Of a DNA stretch of 64,000 nt, positions 21,493 to 34,110 are shown one piece after another; position 1 is the stretch's first letter, and each line of letters opens with the position of its first letter. The notes beneath the pieces were generated by a model. The model was given only the letters and a program-made list of their open reading frames with translations, was not told the origin of the DNA and did no database searches. This DNA is from Branchiostoma floridae. Lineage: Eukaryota > Chordata > Leptocardii > Amphioxiformes > Branchiostomatidae. Location: positions 16,935,781-16,999,780 of the forward strand of contig NC_049981.1 in NCBI RefSeq assembly GCF_000003815.2. The letters are read 5' to 3'. The position numbers were made by a program, and so were the translations under genes.

Positions 21493-21541
21493 TGTGTGTG
21501 TGTGTGTGTGTGGTGTGTGTGTGTGTGTGTGTTTGTGTGAG
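21493..21541. repeat. (TG)n microsatellite, interrupted
   Basis: A TG dinucleotide tract with a GG interruption and a degenerate TTTGTGTGAG end. In the CELF-sense strand it is CA-rich. Confidence 0.95.
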
Positions 21542-22452
21542 TTTGTGTACACTTCACTGTTATGTAAGTAACATTATTTTACTTTAAAAGTTAGAATAAG
21601 TTTTCTGTAATCAATAGTTATTGTAGTTGTGTGATATACAACCTCAGGTAGTCAATGTGATTCATCAACAGATGTCTCCTGTCCCAATAAACAGGCCACA
21701 ATGATCAAAGCAACAACTTCCATTTGCTATCCGATGGAACACGTTGATTGGTAAATAAAGTCACCCCTTCTAAAGAATAGCCGTCCATTTTGTTTGACCT
21801 TGGTTGCAGTTTTATCGGGTTTGCCCACAGGCGTCCCGCTGGTGCAAAGTTAACCTGGATGTCGCCCGTTTCAGGAATCCGATATAAATCGGTAATTAGA
21901 TCTTGCTGTAGGAGGTTAGCATCTTTGATGTTTGCACCTTCTACCAGTTACAAATTTTAAAGTACTTCAAACATTCATTCCACTTTGAGAGAAACGAATT
22001 CAATGTACATCATTAAAGTAACTACAGAGCTACATTTTCCTGTTTGCTTATTTGCCATTTCAAAATATTTTACAATCTACTAGTATGTAGAAATGGAAAA
22101 TATAAATGAAGAATATTGGATATCATTCATTACTGATCATAACTAAGGAAGCACTATGCAAAATAATCACAAGCAACATAAAACACATCCATGTTGGTTG
22201 CTCTTTTTAAGCATCTCCAATGTATTAATACTGTACGACAGGATTGTTTCGACCACAAACTTAAAACACTGCAAAAATATCCTTGCTCCTTCTACCACAA
22301 AAGTAAATGGATCTACAGTTACTAAGCTACTACAGCATGGTTGCTCTGTGATTTCTGGCAATTTGGCAAGTATTGTGTCATTTCTGTAACACATTTATTT
22401 CTGTAATTCCTCTCCAGCTGTCTTCGACTATCTAAATGCGGGTAACATCTTT

Positions 22453-22744
22453 NNNNNNNNNNNNNNNNNNNNNNNNNNNNNNNNNNNNNNNNNNNNNNNN
22501 NNNNNNNNNNNNNNNNNNNNNNNNNNNNNNNNNNNNNNNNNNNNNNNNNNNNNNNNNNNNNNNNNNNNNNNNNNNNNNNNNNNNNNNNNNNNNNNNNNNN
22601 NNNNNNNNNNNNNNNNNNNNNNNNNNNNNNNNNNNNNNNNNNNNNNNNNNNNNNNNNNNNNNNNNNNNNNNNNNNNNNNNNNNNNNNNNNNNNNNNNNNN
22701 NNNNNNNNNNNNNNNNNNNNNNNNNNNNNNNNNNNNNNNNNNNN
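22453..22744. other. Assembly gap (292 N)
   Basis: A run of N. Its non-round length suggests an estimated gap size. A short CELF exon could be hidden here. Confidence 1.
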
Positions 22745-23029
22745 TTCATGATGGATGACCAAATTGGTAAAAAATTGTTTCTGAAGGAAGTTTTCAGAGG
22801 CCCTTATGGTCCACATATCACAATAAGTATGATCTCAAATCTTTATATTGACATAGAGAAGTTTGTACATGTACAATGTACCTAATACTATTGATAATAA
22901 CAAAAAAGTGTTCTTTAACACCAAGCAAGTTTGGTAGAAAATTTTCAATTATCAAGAAAGGAAATACCGCTGGACAAATTTAACACTTCCAACTAGTAAA
23001 GAGAGTTGCACAGTTTGATTGCACTACGT

Positions 23030-23760
23030 CTATAAATGGTAACGTCATTTCATTCAGAGTTTCTGACAGACCCACAGGCTGTGCCCTGTAAGAGGAAACA
23101 TGCACTGTAAAAGCACTATTTGAAATTCAATAATTAAATCAGCCAGGATTTAGGCGGCATATTGGAAACTGTTAATTAGTCCCTTCATAACGCTGATTTT
23201 ATTGTATTTTAGCTGCCAACATGAAACTTGGCGTGCCAGGGGAGGAAAACAGCTTTGATTAGACGCGAAGTGAGACAATGTAACCATCGGAATCCGAAAT
23301 AACGTGCTCTGTTGAGGGAGATATGGCTCAGCAATCTATCGGAATATTGACGGGTGCAACCATGTTAGAGATTTTGTCATGTACAAACGCCCATTAATCA
23401 ATAAATTAATTAAAAAGAACCTTTTGTACCTTAGCCCATATTGCCCTTATTTTTGTAAGTAGGAAATGAAGAGATGGAGAAAGCGCTTGCTCAGCTCAAA
23501 CCACCACCTCTGCAATCATCACTCAATGACGACCATTTGTTTTCATAAAGAAGTGAAGAAAATATTCATAAAGTGAGGCAAAATTGTACGGGATTCCAAT
23601 AACATCAATAATCTTCATACATTCCTGGCAGATTTTGGTAAGGCTAATTCATTTTCCAGCGATTCAATGCTGCCTCAGCAGAGGTCTGACTCAAGCAATT
23701 ATCAGGGATGCCAAGGTATGGATTTTGAAAATCTGAGTCAGATCATGTTGGTATTCATGT
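23030..23760. other. Intronic island, candidate conserved non-coding element
   Basis: The stretch mixes AT-rich homeodomain-type words (AATTAGT, TTAATTAAAA, CCATTAATCAATAAATTAAT) with unique-looking GC-richer segments and has no detected repeats. This is the texture of developmental enhancers, but conservation is untested. Confidence 0.25.
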
Positions 23761-23849
23761 TAGTCTTCAATAAATGGCTGGAAATGGCTTTTGTCACATC
23801 AGGGGTGTGTGTAGCAGTCTAGTGATTTGCAATCTGGACCAAAACGTGA

Positions 23850-23864
23850 GGGGGGGGGGGGGGG
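23850..23864. repeat. Poly-G tract (15 G)
   Basis: Fifteen consecutive G on the plus strand. Its length is likely polymorphic and prone to sequencing error. Confidence 0.95.
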
Positions 23865-24749
23865 CAATTCACAAGGCAGCTTTTTTGGGAGCAGACAATC
23901 CTGTAGATTCAAATTAAAGGGAAGTCTGAAGGATGAAGCTAGGAGAGACAATAACATTGTTTAATAGCTTCAACTTTTATTACAAAGCCTTCTTCTGAAT
24001 CATAGGTTGACAGCCATAAATACAGACGTCAGTTCATTTGAGAATCTACCAAACTTTTTAGAATGTTGGGAAGGGGGCCGACATCAAACTGAGCTGAGGA
24101 GGAAGCAGTGCAATGCAGCCTTTTTTTTACAAGTTGGTTGGGAGGGGGTTGCTCCAGTTTAAAGGACCAAATCTTTCTCTTGCATGTAATGTTTTCACCT
24201 GGAATTTTGCAATCTATATCTTAATTTATAAAAATTTAAAAATAAACATAAATGTACGGTTACCGTATTGTTTCTGACATTGTGTAATGGTCTATTAGGG
24301 CTGGAGAAGATGTGAAAACATCAACTTTTCTACAGAGGTGTCATGGAAAGGAAAAAAAATGTTTCTTCGTAGTAATTGAATGCTAACTAATATACATTTC
24401 AGCTTTAGAAATCACCATAATCTAAAGCAGCTTTATTTCATAATAATCTACGAAACAAAAGTCCAATGAATAGCCCCTAACTATGTGATTTCATAATTTT
24501 TCAGCTTAAGTTATGATATATCCTTTTTCACATTCTGGCAACTTGATCTGATAATAAAGTGGTAACATTGACATGGCTTGAGGCAACATGTTACCTACAT
24601 CCCTGTTTAAGTAGAGCTGAGCAACCAAATATTTGACGGATAGTTCAATGAATTTCAAAAAGCACATCTGATTTAGTTTTTTGTGTGTGCTTAAGTGTCT
24701 TTCAAATCACACCTTTACATCTTGCATCTTGTCCTAAATAAGGAATCAG

Positions 24750-25260
24750 GGTTACACAAATCCAATCTTGTACGGTCGGTCAGCGATCACTGTCAACTGG
24801 AAAAGGGGGGCCCTAGGGCAAGGCTTGTGAAAAATGGACTCCAGTTTCCACGACCACGAGTCACGGATAGCCTCCAGTAAAGGATCCACATCATTACTCC
24901 TGTGGCCTGTCAGTGAGAGGATATTGATGAATCCTAATGAAATACAGCCATTTGGTCTTACTATAGGATTCACACAATATGTCTCTATGTGCTGCCAATC
25001 AATACCAACTAAAGGAAAACTTCTCAGCTGTTGTAAAAACTGTACAGCAGTAGAAACGCCATCACTTCTCAGTCTGGACGGCCGTCCTTTACTCTTATAT
25101 CACTGCTGTGATGTCACACACAGTGTTTCCATTTATGTGTGGTTTAATAGAGCCTTTCTGGAGGCGCTTAATGCGGGAAGAGTCAAGGAAACCACAGCTG
25201 CTGGGCTTATTGATGTGGAAATAGCTCCTCCTGGTCAATAATGGTTATAAGGACTTAACA
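24750..25260. other. Intronic island with a 135-codon open frame
   Basis: A plus-strand frame (24834-25241) and overlapping frames on both strands run through a GC-richer segment. The translation shows no recognisable domain and no flanking splice-site pair was convincing. I treat it as non-coding, possibly regulatory. Confidence 0.25.
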
Positions 25261-25489
25261 GTGATGGATGGGGGGTTGGAGGCATACTAGTGTACCCTCA
25301 CTCCCTGCCCTTTTCACCATCATATTCCAAAGTTCATCGTCGTAAACCATGCGCTGATATTTCCAGGCCAGCATGCTCCTCTTGGTAAAGTCTGCAACAT
25401 CCTTGTTAAAACCTGGATGACTGTCCGGCAAGTGTAACGTGAATTGGAGGAGGGGTAGTTTTGTTATTGAAAATCAAAGGCATTAGGAA

Positions 25490-25810
25490 AATTATTTTGT
25501 TATCGGCCCCATCTGCCGGGCAATGACTCACAAGGGGCGGGTACTGATAGATCGCCACGGTAACACGACAACGGCCCGGGTAAGCATGTGAATGACATGT
25601 GACTGTATCCGGCTTAGCATACGCATCCGGGAAGTCACGGGACGTTGAAGTTCAACGCCGCTGTCACTAAAAATATGTCGGCTGTCAGTCTGAGGCAGCC
25701 AACTAGAAAACAATTTGGTACGGCAGACTTTGGACGAGCATGAGAAACCAGCATGTGACCGACTGTTAGTGTAATGGTCATAAAGCTTGCTATGAATCAC
25801 TACATTAATA
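25490..25810. other. CpG-containing intronic island
   Basis: CpG dinucleotides are much denser than nearby (for example ATCGCCACGG, CGACAACGGCCCGGG, ACGCATCCGGGAAGTCACGG). A 90-codon minus-strand frame is present without a recognisable domain. It could be an enhancer or an unmethylated element. Confidence 0.3.
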
Positions 25811-27659
25811 ATTCATTCAGGTTTATCCCACGCAACAAACATTCTTATACAAAAGGCATTAGGACAATTTAAACTTTGCAGTGTATCTTGTAATATTTAG
25901 CTGCTCTAATGTGCTAACGCACATGTACTAGAATAAATTTGCTAAACATCAATTTCTTCAGATTCATATCCTTCCTTTCTGTCTTTTAATCAATTATTGG
26001 TCAGATTTTGTCAGATATCAATTAGAAGATGCATCTAAACTCAAGCTGTCTTTTTCTCAGCATTGCTACCAAGCCTACTTCACAGACACAATTTGATTGA
26101 CAACATATTTTTTTCCGGAACACCTAAAAAGATATCTAGCACACATTTAGCACTTGTATGTTTACATAATCATCTAAGAAATCTCTTTTGTTCCTATTGT
26201 ATAAAAAAATGAATTTAGCTTCATCATTTTGTTCTTTCTGCAAGCAGATACAGCAGTATACCCATTTTCTACTAGACATTCAAAATCCTAAAACATTTGA
26301 AAATCAGACCTTCTGTGAGTGAAATATTAGCACACATCAGATGAAGAAAAAATACCTGGTCTTCTTTGGGTGACCATGATGGAGGCTGTCACGTTGAGGG
26401 CAGTGATACTCCAGCAGGAGATGAACCCCAAACCTCGCACATTCTAACACAACCAGCTCAGCCACAATGCTTATAAAAATCGTGCCACAGACCCTATCAA
26501 CATGGCTGTGCTGCCATTGGTCACCTCTGAATTTGCATTAATGTTATTGGTCAGAGAGGCATCTGTCACTCTCAGAATCTAATTCCAAATATGCATAATC
26601 ATCGCCACTAGACAATTAATCATACCACAGCAAAAAAGAGAGATTTGTTTGTGTATAACAGATGCTGCATACTCATAGCACATGCCGTATGCTGTATTCT
26701 AACTGATGCTGCATGGAAAAATTTATATTGAACTAAACAACTAAAAGGTATGAATCTTTCCAAAATATCATTCTGCAATGAGTTATTATGATGATGTTAA
26801 TCACAGAAACATAGAGTTAATGGCAGCTCACGTCAATTGCACCTTGTCCTACATAAAACTCTCCAGTGAATTTGGCATACGGCCCCTGCTAGCCCTTATG
26901 CGCTGGATAATTGAGCTTGAGCGAAACACCGACAAGCTGCATATGTACCATGGATAGGGCTTATGATCATGTTGTCGGGCAATTACACTACATGCCACTA
27001 TACAGATGACAGGACAGCTTCTGCATCCCTACTGTATCAGTGGAAACCCTCTGTTTCATCATGCCACCATCATGTTAGCAAAGTTAGATTTCAGAATTTC
27101 TTCTGCACCTGTTCTACCTTTATAATTTGACTCAACTGTACAAGATTCATGACTACATGAAAGTTTCTAGCAAGGCCACTCTATTCTATTCATAGTCCAT
27201 ATTGTACGTATCAAAATGAAAACATTTTCACAACCTTCCATGTCAGTGCAATTGTCCAGTTAATTTCTTTTCTCCAATGGCATATTTGATGCATGTTTTC
27301 TCACAGCCTGTTGCTAAGTAATTGCCATGATCTGGAGAATCATTACAATGGTATGCTATACTATAGAAATTGAATTATTCCTATAATTTCTAGAATTTCT
27401 TATATACATGTTATCTCAAGACAAAAACCGGAAGAATTTATCACATCTTTTTGGCTAGATCAACTGAGGACAGAATATGGGAACTTCTTACCTCACCCCT
27501 CTTTACTTAAAATGATTCCCCAACGTGTCAGTGGCAAAGGTCCCCTACTCCAATGTATGCTACAGTTTATGTTCACGGCTATGTCACCTTGGCTGCCAAC
27601 CACATTAATTCTAATGCCTTTTATAGAAATTTGATTCATTGAATGCTGTCCACATGTAG

Positions 27660-27960
27660 GATATGCCTGCAGTCATGTCCATACTCAATTATGCAGAAAG
27701 AGTGCAGTAGTGAGTGGCAGATACTGTCAGAAATCCCGGCCCGGCCGTGATACGTGACTGCTTTGGCGGCGTGCAGCCCCCGCGATGAAGACATTGTCAG
27801 TAGCAATGCATAGCTAGGTCATCTGGTCGTAGCATAATCTAATAATTGCAAGGTTGCCCTACGGGAGCGTTTGGATACTCATCTGTCATTGACGTCCCTT
27901 TGTACGCTTGATTCTGAATTCTAGGCCTTGTGAATGGAGGCTAAGATACAGTGACATCAA
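27660..27960. other. CpG-containing intronic island
   Basis: The segment contains CCCGGCCCGGCCGTGATACG and GGCGGCGTGCAGCCCCCGCG in an otherwise AT-rich region, flanked by AT-rich words. No frame or repeat explains it. Confidence 0.3.
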
Positions 27961-30074
27961 TGTATGGGTCCTAATGATTATTCTTTTCACTACCGTCTTT
28001 AGTGAACATGCTCTAAAATCATTTGCAAATACTTTTTCCAATCAAATTTTAGACAGGAACTTATAACAAAGAAAGTCTCCAGAAGAGGAAATACCCCAGG
28101 AATACAAATAGCTACTCAAATCTGCCTTGTATCTAATGCATCAGATAAAGTTGAGGCTTCTTAAAATATGATTCCTTGTATACAGGAGCTTTTAATTCTT
28201 GTTATTTCTCTAACAAAGACATAATGATCAAAGCATGTCCACACCGGGATATGGTTTTACACAGATAGCAGCTATCCTTGTTGTGTGGTTGAAATTTATA
28301 CGAGAGACAAGAAGCTCTGGGGAGCCCTTTAAAAACATCTCTGGGCCCCAAAACCACAGAACAATTTTAAAAGTGTAGATCAAGTAGAAATTGCCATGCG
28401 GAGCAACTGCCATCCAAGTGAATACCATCAACAACAACCACTACAAAATCAGCACCATGGAGAAAATTCTTACCAACTCTCTCTGCATGCCTCATGGTGT
28501 TCCCCTCTATCACCTTATCAAGGAAAGCCTCCAACAGCAGCAGGAATCCACACTATACAGACAGGAGGTCCCACCACTGATCACCACTACAGGCTGCATC
28601 TAACTCCCAGCCCCGTCCACTGACCACTGTTCCACTCTGTCCCCGGTCTTACCATCGCCCGTTTGGATCAATACAAATCAATACCACCTTCCATCCCAAG
28701 CCGCTTGGCTTGATATCATTTCCACGCATAATGTGCCAATATATATTTTATACATGACCCGTACGTTGTTTCCCACTCGGGGTCGGAAGTTGTTCAGGTA
28801 TGACGCTGCGTCTACCCTAATGCGAACTTGATATGTTGATTTTTGATGGTATAAATATGGTTGGTTCTGCTGGAAAGTGGAAATATTGCCCCAGGGCCAG
28901 TTTTATCATAGAGGAATCCATTTGTTTTGGTGGATGGGAAGCCGCCAACCATAGAACTCTTATGATTGCACTGTTGCCGGCGGCGTTTTAATTCTGACGT
29001 CTAGATTCGTCAGGCAGTGCCAATGTCTACTGGAAAATCTGAACTTTCTGCAGTCAAGGAATTGCAATTGTCCAAAACTTTTGGTTATAAGCCTTAGAAA
29101 TGAGGGATATAACCATATAGGCAAAAATAGCTTAAGTCCCATGCAATTCTGTTTACAACACCTTTTTTGGTCAAATATCTATGAATCAAGATGCAGTATG
29201 CATCACAGTAACAGCCAAGTATTTATAATTCACTGACATGCACCACACTAGTTCTGAGATTGCAATACAGTGCTACTCTCGAGGGTCAAGGTTAAAAACC
29301 TGTCCCAACCGTCATGCCATCCCAAACTAAGTACCCCAAACGTTATTAGAAAAAGCTAATGACTCCTTTGGGTATTTGTAACTTCACTCTCGGGCTGGCT
29401 ATTCCTGCCAGGACATGGCGTATATTTGAGATGTCGGCCGTTAGACAGCTCAGATAACATTGCTACATGCCAGCACCAAATCTTCCCCACTTATCTGGCA
29501 TGATAATGTACAGCCAAATGCCATTAAAGTGAAGCTTCTTGGCCTTATCTGCAAGTATTTCTGCTCTTAAGTGAGTTCAATATAACTTCAATCTGGAATG
29601 GACACCATTAACAAGCATGATCAACTCTTACTTGTAGATCGAGGGACAGATTCGAAGATGATGGGTGGTTATATGTTGATTTAATGTCCACCTGGTTATA
29701 AGTTAACTCTGAGTCAATCTTGTAAGTAGTTTTCAACTTTGCTCAATCTGGAAAGCTGGGTCAGTATGGTAATCAACTCTGAGATTTCAAACCTGTTCAA
29801 CATGTAGAAACTAGGTTAAGAAATCAATTAACTTTTCAAATCAGTTTATCCCAATGATTTTTTATCTCCAAAGTTTATCTTCGACTACTTGTTTTTACCA
29901 ATTTCATATGTGCCTGTTTTATAAAATCTTTATGAAAATTGTAATCAGGCCTTAATTCTAACATTGCTGTTGCAATGTGAAAATAAATCTAGATTCTGAT
30001 TGAATTCAACTTTCGACTCAAATAATTTGTCCGAAATCTTTCTATTTGATTACCATTAAAGTCTTCAGAGCTAT

Positions 30075-30490
30075 CAAGTGTAGACACCTACTTAGTCTTG
30101 TAAACAGATGACATATACTTTGCAAAAAAGCTTGAAAACTTGAAATTGAGTCTCAGAGAGGGTGAACAAATTCAGAGCTGGGGGTGTAGACACTGTCTTA
30201 CTGATAGGCCCGTAAAAGGAAATATACTTTGCAGAACGCTACATTTTAATACATGTTCAAGGCACATATGAGCAATTCAAAATTATGAATGATGGTTAAA
30301 CCATAAAATTGAGTCACAGAGAGGGTGAGAATATTCAGGGCACAGTAACTAATTGTCTTGTAAACAGAGGAAACATACTTCCAAAAAGATCTGTTTTAAT
30401 ACATGTACACGAATCATCTGCACGACAAAATGATAAATGGTTGCCTCACTATGAAATTGAGTCAGAGGGAGGGTGGGGTGGACAGGACCC
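30075..30490. repeat. Tandem array, about three units of 148-163 bp
   Basis: GAAATTGAGTCTCAGAGAGG at 30142, AAAATTGAGTCACAGAGAGG at 30305 and GAAATTGAGTCAGAGGGAGG at 30453 mark successive units. Other shared blocks are GTCTTGTAAACAGA, AATATACTTTGCA and TTTTAATACATGT. Confidence 0.75.
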
Positions 30491-30979
30491 ATTAGATCAG
30501 GTAATGAGGAATGACTGCTGCAGCTGAGGGTGACTTGGTGGGTAAAAGGCGGAAACAGAAGGATCCTCGACTGCTCCTGCTCCAGGTTAGGATTATGGAC
30601 ATGCCAGCTGAGCAGGGTTTGTAAACACAGTCAACCAGTAGCCTGGTTTTAATAGGTAGGTACAGTTTGTTATCCAGGTGTACACTGGGTCATTATAACG
30701 CTGTACTTTAAGTACAAAAAACAGGAAATTACCTATGTGAATGTATATTACATTGTACATTCAAAATTCATTGAAAAAGTTTCTAAAAGATTATATAAGA
30801 GTTTTTTTGCAAGTTTTTTTGTATATGTAAGCACTTTTAATGCTTGTGTAAGAATCTTCCCTCTAGCACATCAAGAACAACTTTCGAATAAGCTCAGTAA
30901 ATCCATAAGATTAAGCAGGCTTCTCCTGACAATAAATTTTCTTTCATGTCATCAAAACCGAGAACTGATTTGCATATTT

Positions 30980-31520
30980 GACACCCTAGGTGATAAAACC
31001 CGGCACAAGTGGTCTCTGTTGTCGCAAGGGCTTGTCGACATTATTCTGGGAGAAATGGTCTCCAATCACCTCAGTCTCCTGTCACAAGTTTGTGACCTAA
31101 ATCTTCTGCACACCCAGGAATTAGCTTTTCCTCATGTGGCCATCAAAATGTCACCCTTCCCACATTTGTCCCACTCTGGCTCTGCAGCAGAATTGGTGCA
31201 TCTACGGCAAAAAACTGATTTAGGGCGCAAAATGGGGCCTGGCTTTCCTGCCCTAGGTTAGGGCCTACACATGACGGAGATTTGTGCCTGATAAATGTCT
31301 CCTAAGACATCTCTGCGGCTTATCTCGGATAGTCAAGGGAGGGTAGTTAGCAGTTTGGGGGATCTGGTAGATCCCGAAGGGGGCTTATCTGTGACATATG
31401 TCACCCGAAGGTGTCACATGGTACATAACACTCCTGGGCAATTGCTTCCCAAAGGGGTCAGAGGAGTCATTGCTTGTTTGAAGATGTCTGGGAGCAGCTT
31501 TTGGGGTGGTAAATGAAAGT
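30980..31520. other. Intronic island, long plus-strand frames
   Basis: This GC-richer stretch lies in the second half of the longest open frame of the window (30737-31261) and under another frame (31295-31516). It lacks recognisable motifs and good flanking splice sites. It is probably non-coding. Confidence 0.25.
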
Positions 31521-31579
31521 CAGTATGGGTGCTTCAGACGGTAATGGCAATGGGGATGTGCGTACATATCAATTCAGAG

Positions 31580-31795
31580 ACAAAACCAACGTCATCGTTG
31601 CAGCAAGTCTGTAGCCTTTGTTGTCAATGTTTGCCAAAGCAGTGTGTTCCGTGGTAGACTTCAATATATCACGCTAACAATGAGACAACATTGACGTCAT
31701 TGTTACAGCGTGTCTGTAGTCTATGTTGTCAATGATTGGCAAAGCACATTTTCATGCTGTTTTCTGTCGTAGAATTCAATGTATCATGTTAATAT
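31580..31795. repeat. Tandem duplication, offset about 105 bp
   Basis: Copies start at 31580 (ACAAAACCAACGTCATCGTT) and 31685 (ACAACATTGACGTCATTGTT). Both continue with GTCTGTAG, TGTTGTCAATG and a GTAGA.TTCAAT.TATCA block. Confidence 0.8.
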
Positions 31796-32052
31796 TTATA
31801 AAAAACACATCATAAAGTTAAACAAATAGTTCTATCTTTAAAATAGCCTCCTGCTGTAGTATGCTTGTATAGCTGTGTGGCCCAAGGGCTAAGCAAATGG
31901 AGATCAGCACTGCCCTATATGCCATGTTGTGTGAGAAGGACTTTCACAATGTTTTCAAATACACGTGTCACCTAGAGAATAAGCCTTGATTCATATCAGT
32001 ACCAGTGACCACTTTTACACATACATGTAAGGACCATGGGGCCATTTATATA

Positions 32053-32242
32053 CAGTCAAACCTGTACAAGTGACCTCCTCTAAATGAGGACCACCTGGCC
32101 AATGTGACCACTTTTTTTATGGTTCCTCGGATAATTTTCTCCATTGACACAAGCATTATGAATCCTGTCAATGGCAACCACCTGTTCACATAGGCCGAAT
32201 TTTATTGGTCCTCTGAGTGGACTTCTTGGGTAGTTTTGATTG
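32053..32242. mobile_element. Tc1/mariner-like MITE, 190 bp
   Basis: The ends are CAGTCAAACCTGTAC and, inverted, CAATCAAAACTACC, each flanked by TA, as expected for Tc1/mariner insertion. The interior has the AGGACCACCTGGCCAATGTG motif, also seen in the second copy at 46754-46911. There is no coding capacity. Confidence 0.65.
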
Positions 32243-33929
32243 TACAAACATAGCCATCTACAAAACACTACATTACCCTCCACTGATCGTACATAGTATA
32301 TCCTCTACAGCAACCACAGGCTACTGAAGGTCAAATGCAGATTTACTGCTCAAATCTGACCTAGCACTTTGCATATAGTGCTGTACCCTGACCCCAAAAC
32401 TATTATTTATGGCAGGTGCCATATTTACCCTTCGACCCACGTATTGACCAGCACTATGAATGAGATTGCGATATGCAGATGATATGGGTAATAATGACCA
32501 CCTGGATTATACGCGAGGACATTGTCAGCATAAAAGCGAAGGATGATGGTCATATATTCGATGTGGCTACAGATATTCAATGTGTACTTCTCACCATGGA
32601 TCAGCTAGTTATGCCACATATGCCTTACGGTCAATATATAATTTTGACACTGAGCCCAGTATGTCTGATAGCTAGCGACTAGCGTCCTTGCAAGATATCG
32701 GGGTAACCTATTGTTTTTGAACCACACAAATTCATTTTCCTGGTTTTTGGACATTCCTACAAGTCAAAAATAGCAATCAGTCATCATAAAAAACATATGG
32801 AAGGGAGGAAAACTTGAACACAATTGTATTTGCTACATAAAACTGGGTGCCCCAAGGCATAATCTTGGTCCTCAGGCTTTGTTGTTTTTCCCATTAAGCA
32901 TATCTTTCTGAGAACCAGCAATTGAAATTGGTGTGGCCTTACCATATACATCTACTGCATATATATACAAGATCTTGTCTTAGAAAAGGAGTTAATCTGA
33001 TGCCTTGAAGGTTGTTTTCAAAGCTGTTTTGTACTTGACCCGTAGTGAGCCCCGGCACTTCCCGATATCTAATCACAATTTTTGAATTCTCCCTCCATTC
33101 CATCTCAACATGATGAATGTGCTGGTACTACACTCCCCCACTTTACCTACTTTTGGGTTTAGACTGTTTAAGAACTTGCAACAATTAGTTTTTCCCAGTG
33201 GCTGTAGGGATTGGGATAAGCAGCCTTCTCATATTGGTCTCCGTTCTTATGGGGACTTAGAATGTAATCGATACAGCCATTCATTAACGAGGGTTATTGA
33301 TTAGTGCAATGTCAGGAGACCAGGAAATGGCATGATGAAATGATAACTCTGTTCCACTGGAAACTTGCCTCAGCCGATGGACATCACTTCTAAATTAGAG
33401 TTGCTGTTATTTGCCCGGGTTGCAATTTGTTCAAAATGTCATGAAAAGTTCAGACACTCTGCAAAAGTAATGCTTATTGGAATATTCAACAAAATATGCC
33501 ATTGGGGACTGGAAACTCCAACCGAGTAGAATGGGGGTAATTTGGGGCTAAGTGTGTGGCGGTAACCTGTTTTCTTTTTAATTGTGAAGTGAAGACTAAT
33601 TATGATGAACCTTCTGTGTGCAGTGCCCTACTTAACACTGCTGAAAAATTGCTTCTGTGATAGAACGGGGGAACAATCTTTTCTCTTCTCATGCATAGAT
33701 TAAAATCTTATCTACATGAATTCTTCATAATCATATGGTACAATGTTGACTGTCTCTGGTACAAAGCATAAAGCATGAAGCTCTCAGTACAAATCTGGCT
33801 GTCAACCTCAGCAAGACACATGAAGACCTAATTGTGGACACAAAGTGCAGCTAGTTTTGTAGACATCAAGCATGGGCCTCTTTTTGCTTTTGCTGCCAGT
33901 GTGCAACGGAGCTGAAAGAAAGGTCATCT

Positions 33930-34110
33930 ATTTGAGGAGGGTGTCCTAACTCGACATCCATTGTTCCAGCATGAACTCCCATATTTGCGACAAAAATCGA
34001 CCGGAGAACGGACGACGAAAAGAGGTCATCAAAGGGGCCAACTGAACTTGGTGTTCCTAAAGCAACTGCAAGGTCAGAAAGGGGCTGTGAGTCAAAGCAT
34101 TGGAGTATGG
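33930..34110. other. Intronic island, candidate conserved non-coding element
   Basis: CpG-containing segment (CGACAAAAATCGACCGGAGA, ACGGACGACGAAAAGAGG) under an 86-codon minus-strand frame with no recognised domain. Confidence 0.22.

Larger units (their letters stand above)
17913..22452 (-). other. Exon-free region upstream of the RRM2 exon, part 1
   Basis: This lies in the gene-upstream direction of exon 17784-17912. It holds a short CA/GT tract (19822-19840), a 22-bp direct repeat (20095-20138) and a GT microsatellite (21493-21541). The rest is AT-rich sequence with no exon fitting RRM1 or the short exon that should precede 17912. Confidence 0.6.

Noticed and set aside
21493-21541. GT repeat as a CELF autoregulatory site
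   Set aside because: The gene is on the minus strand, so its transcript carries CA repeats here, not the GU repeats CELF binds.
22322-22885. Frames spanning the N gap
   Set aside because: Their length comes from unread bases.
24834-25241. 135-codon plus-strand frame as an exon
   Set aside because: No recognisable domain, no convincing splice pair, and frames are open on both strands, which points to composition rather than coding.
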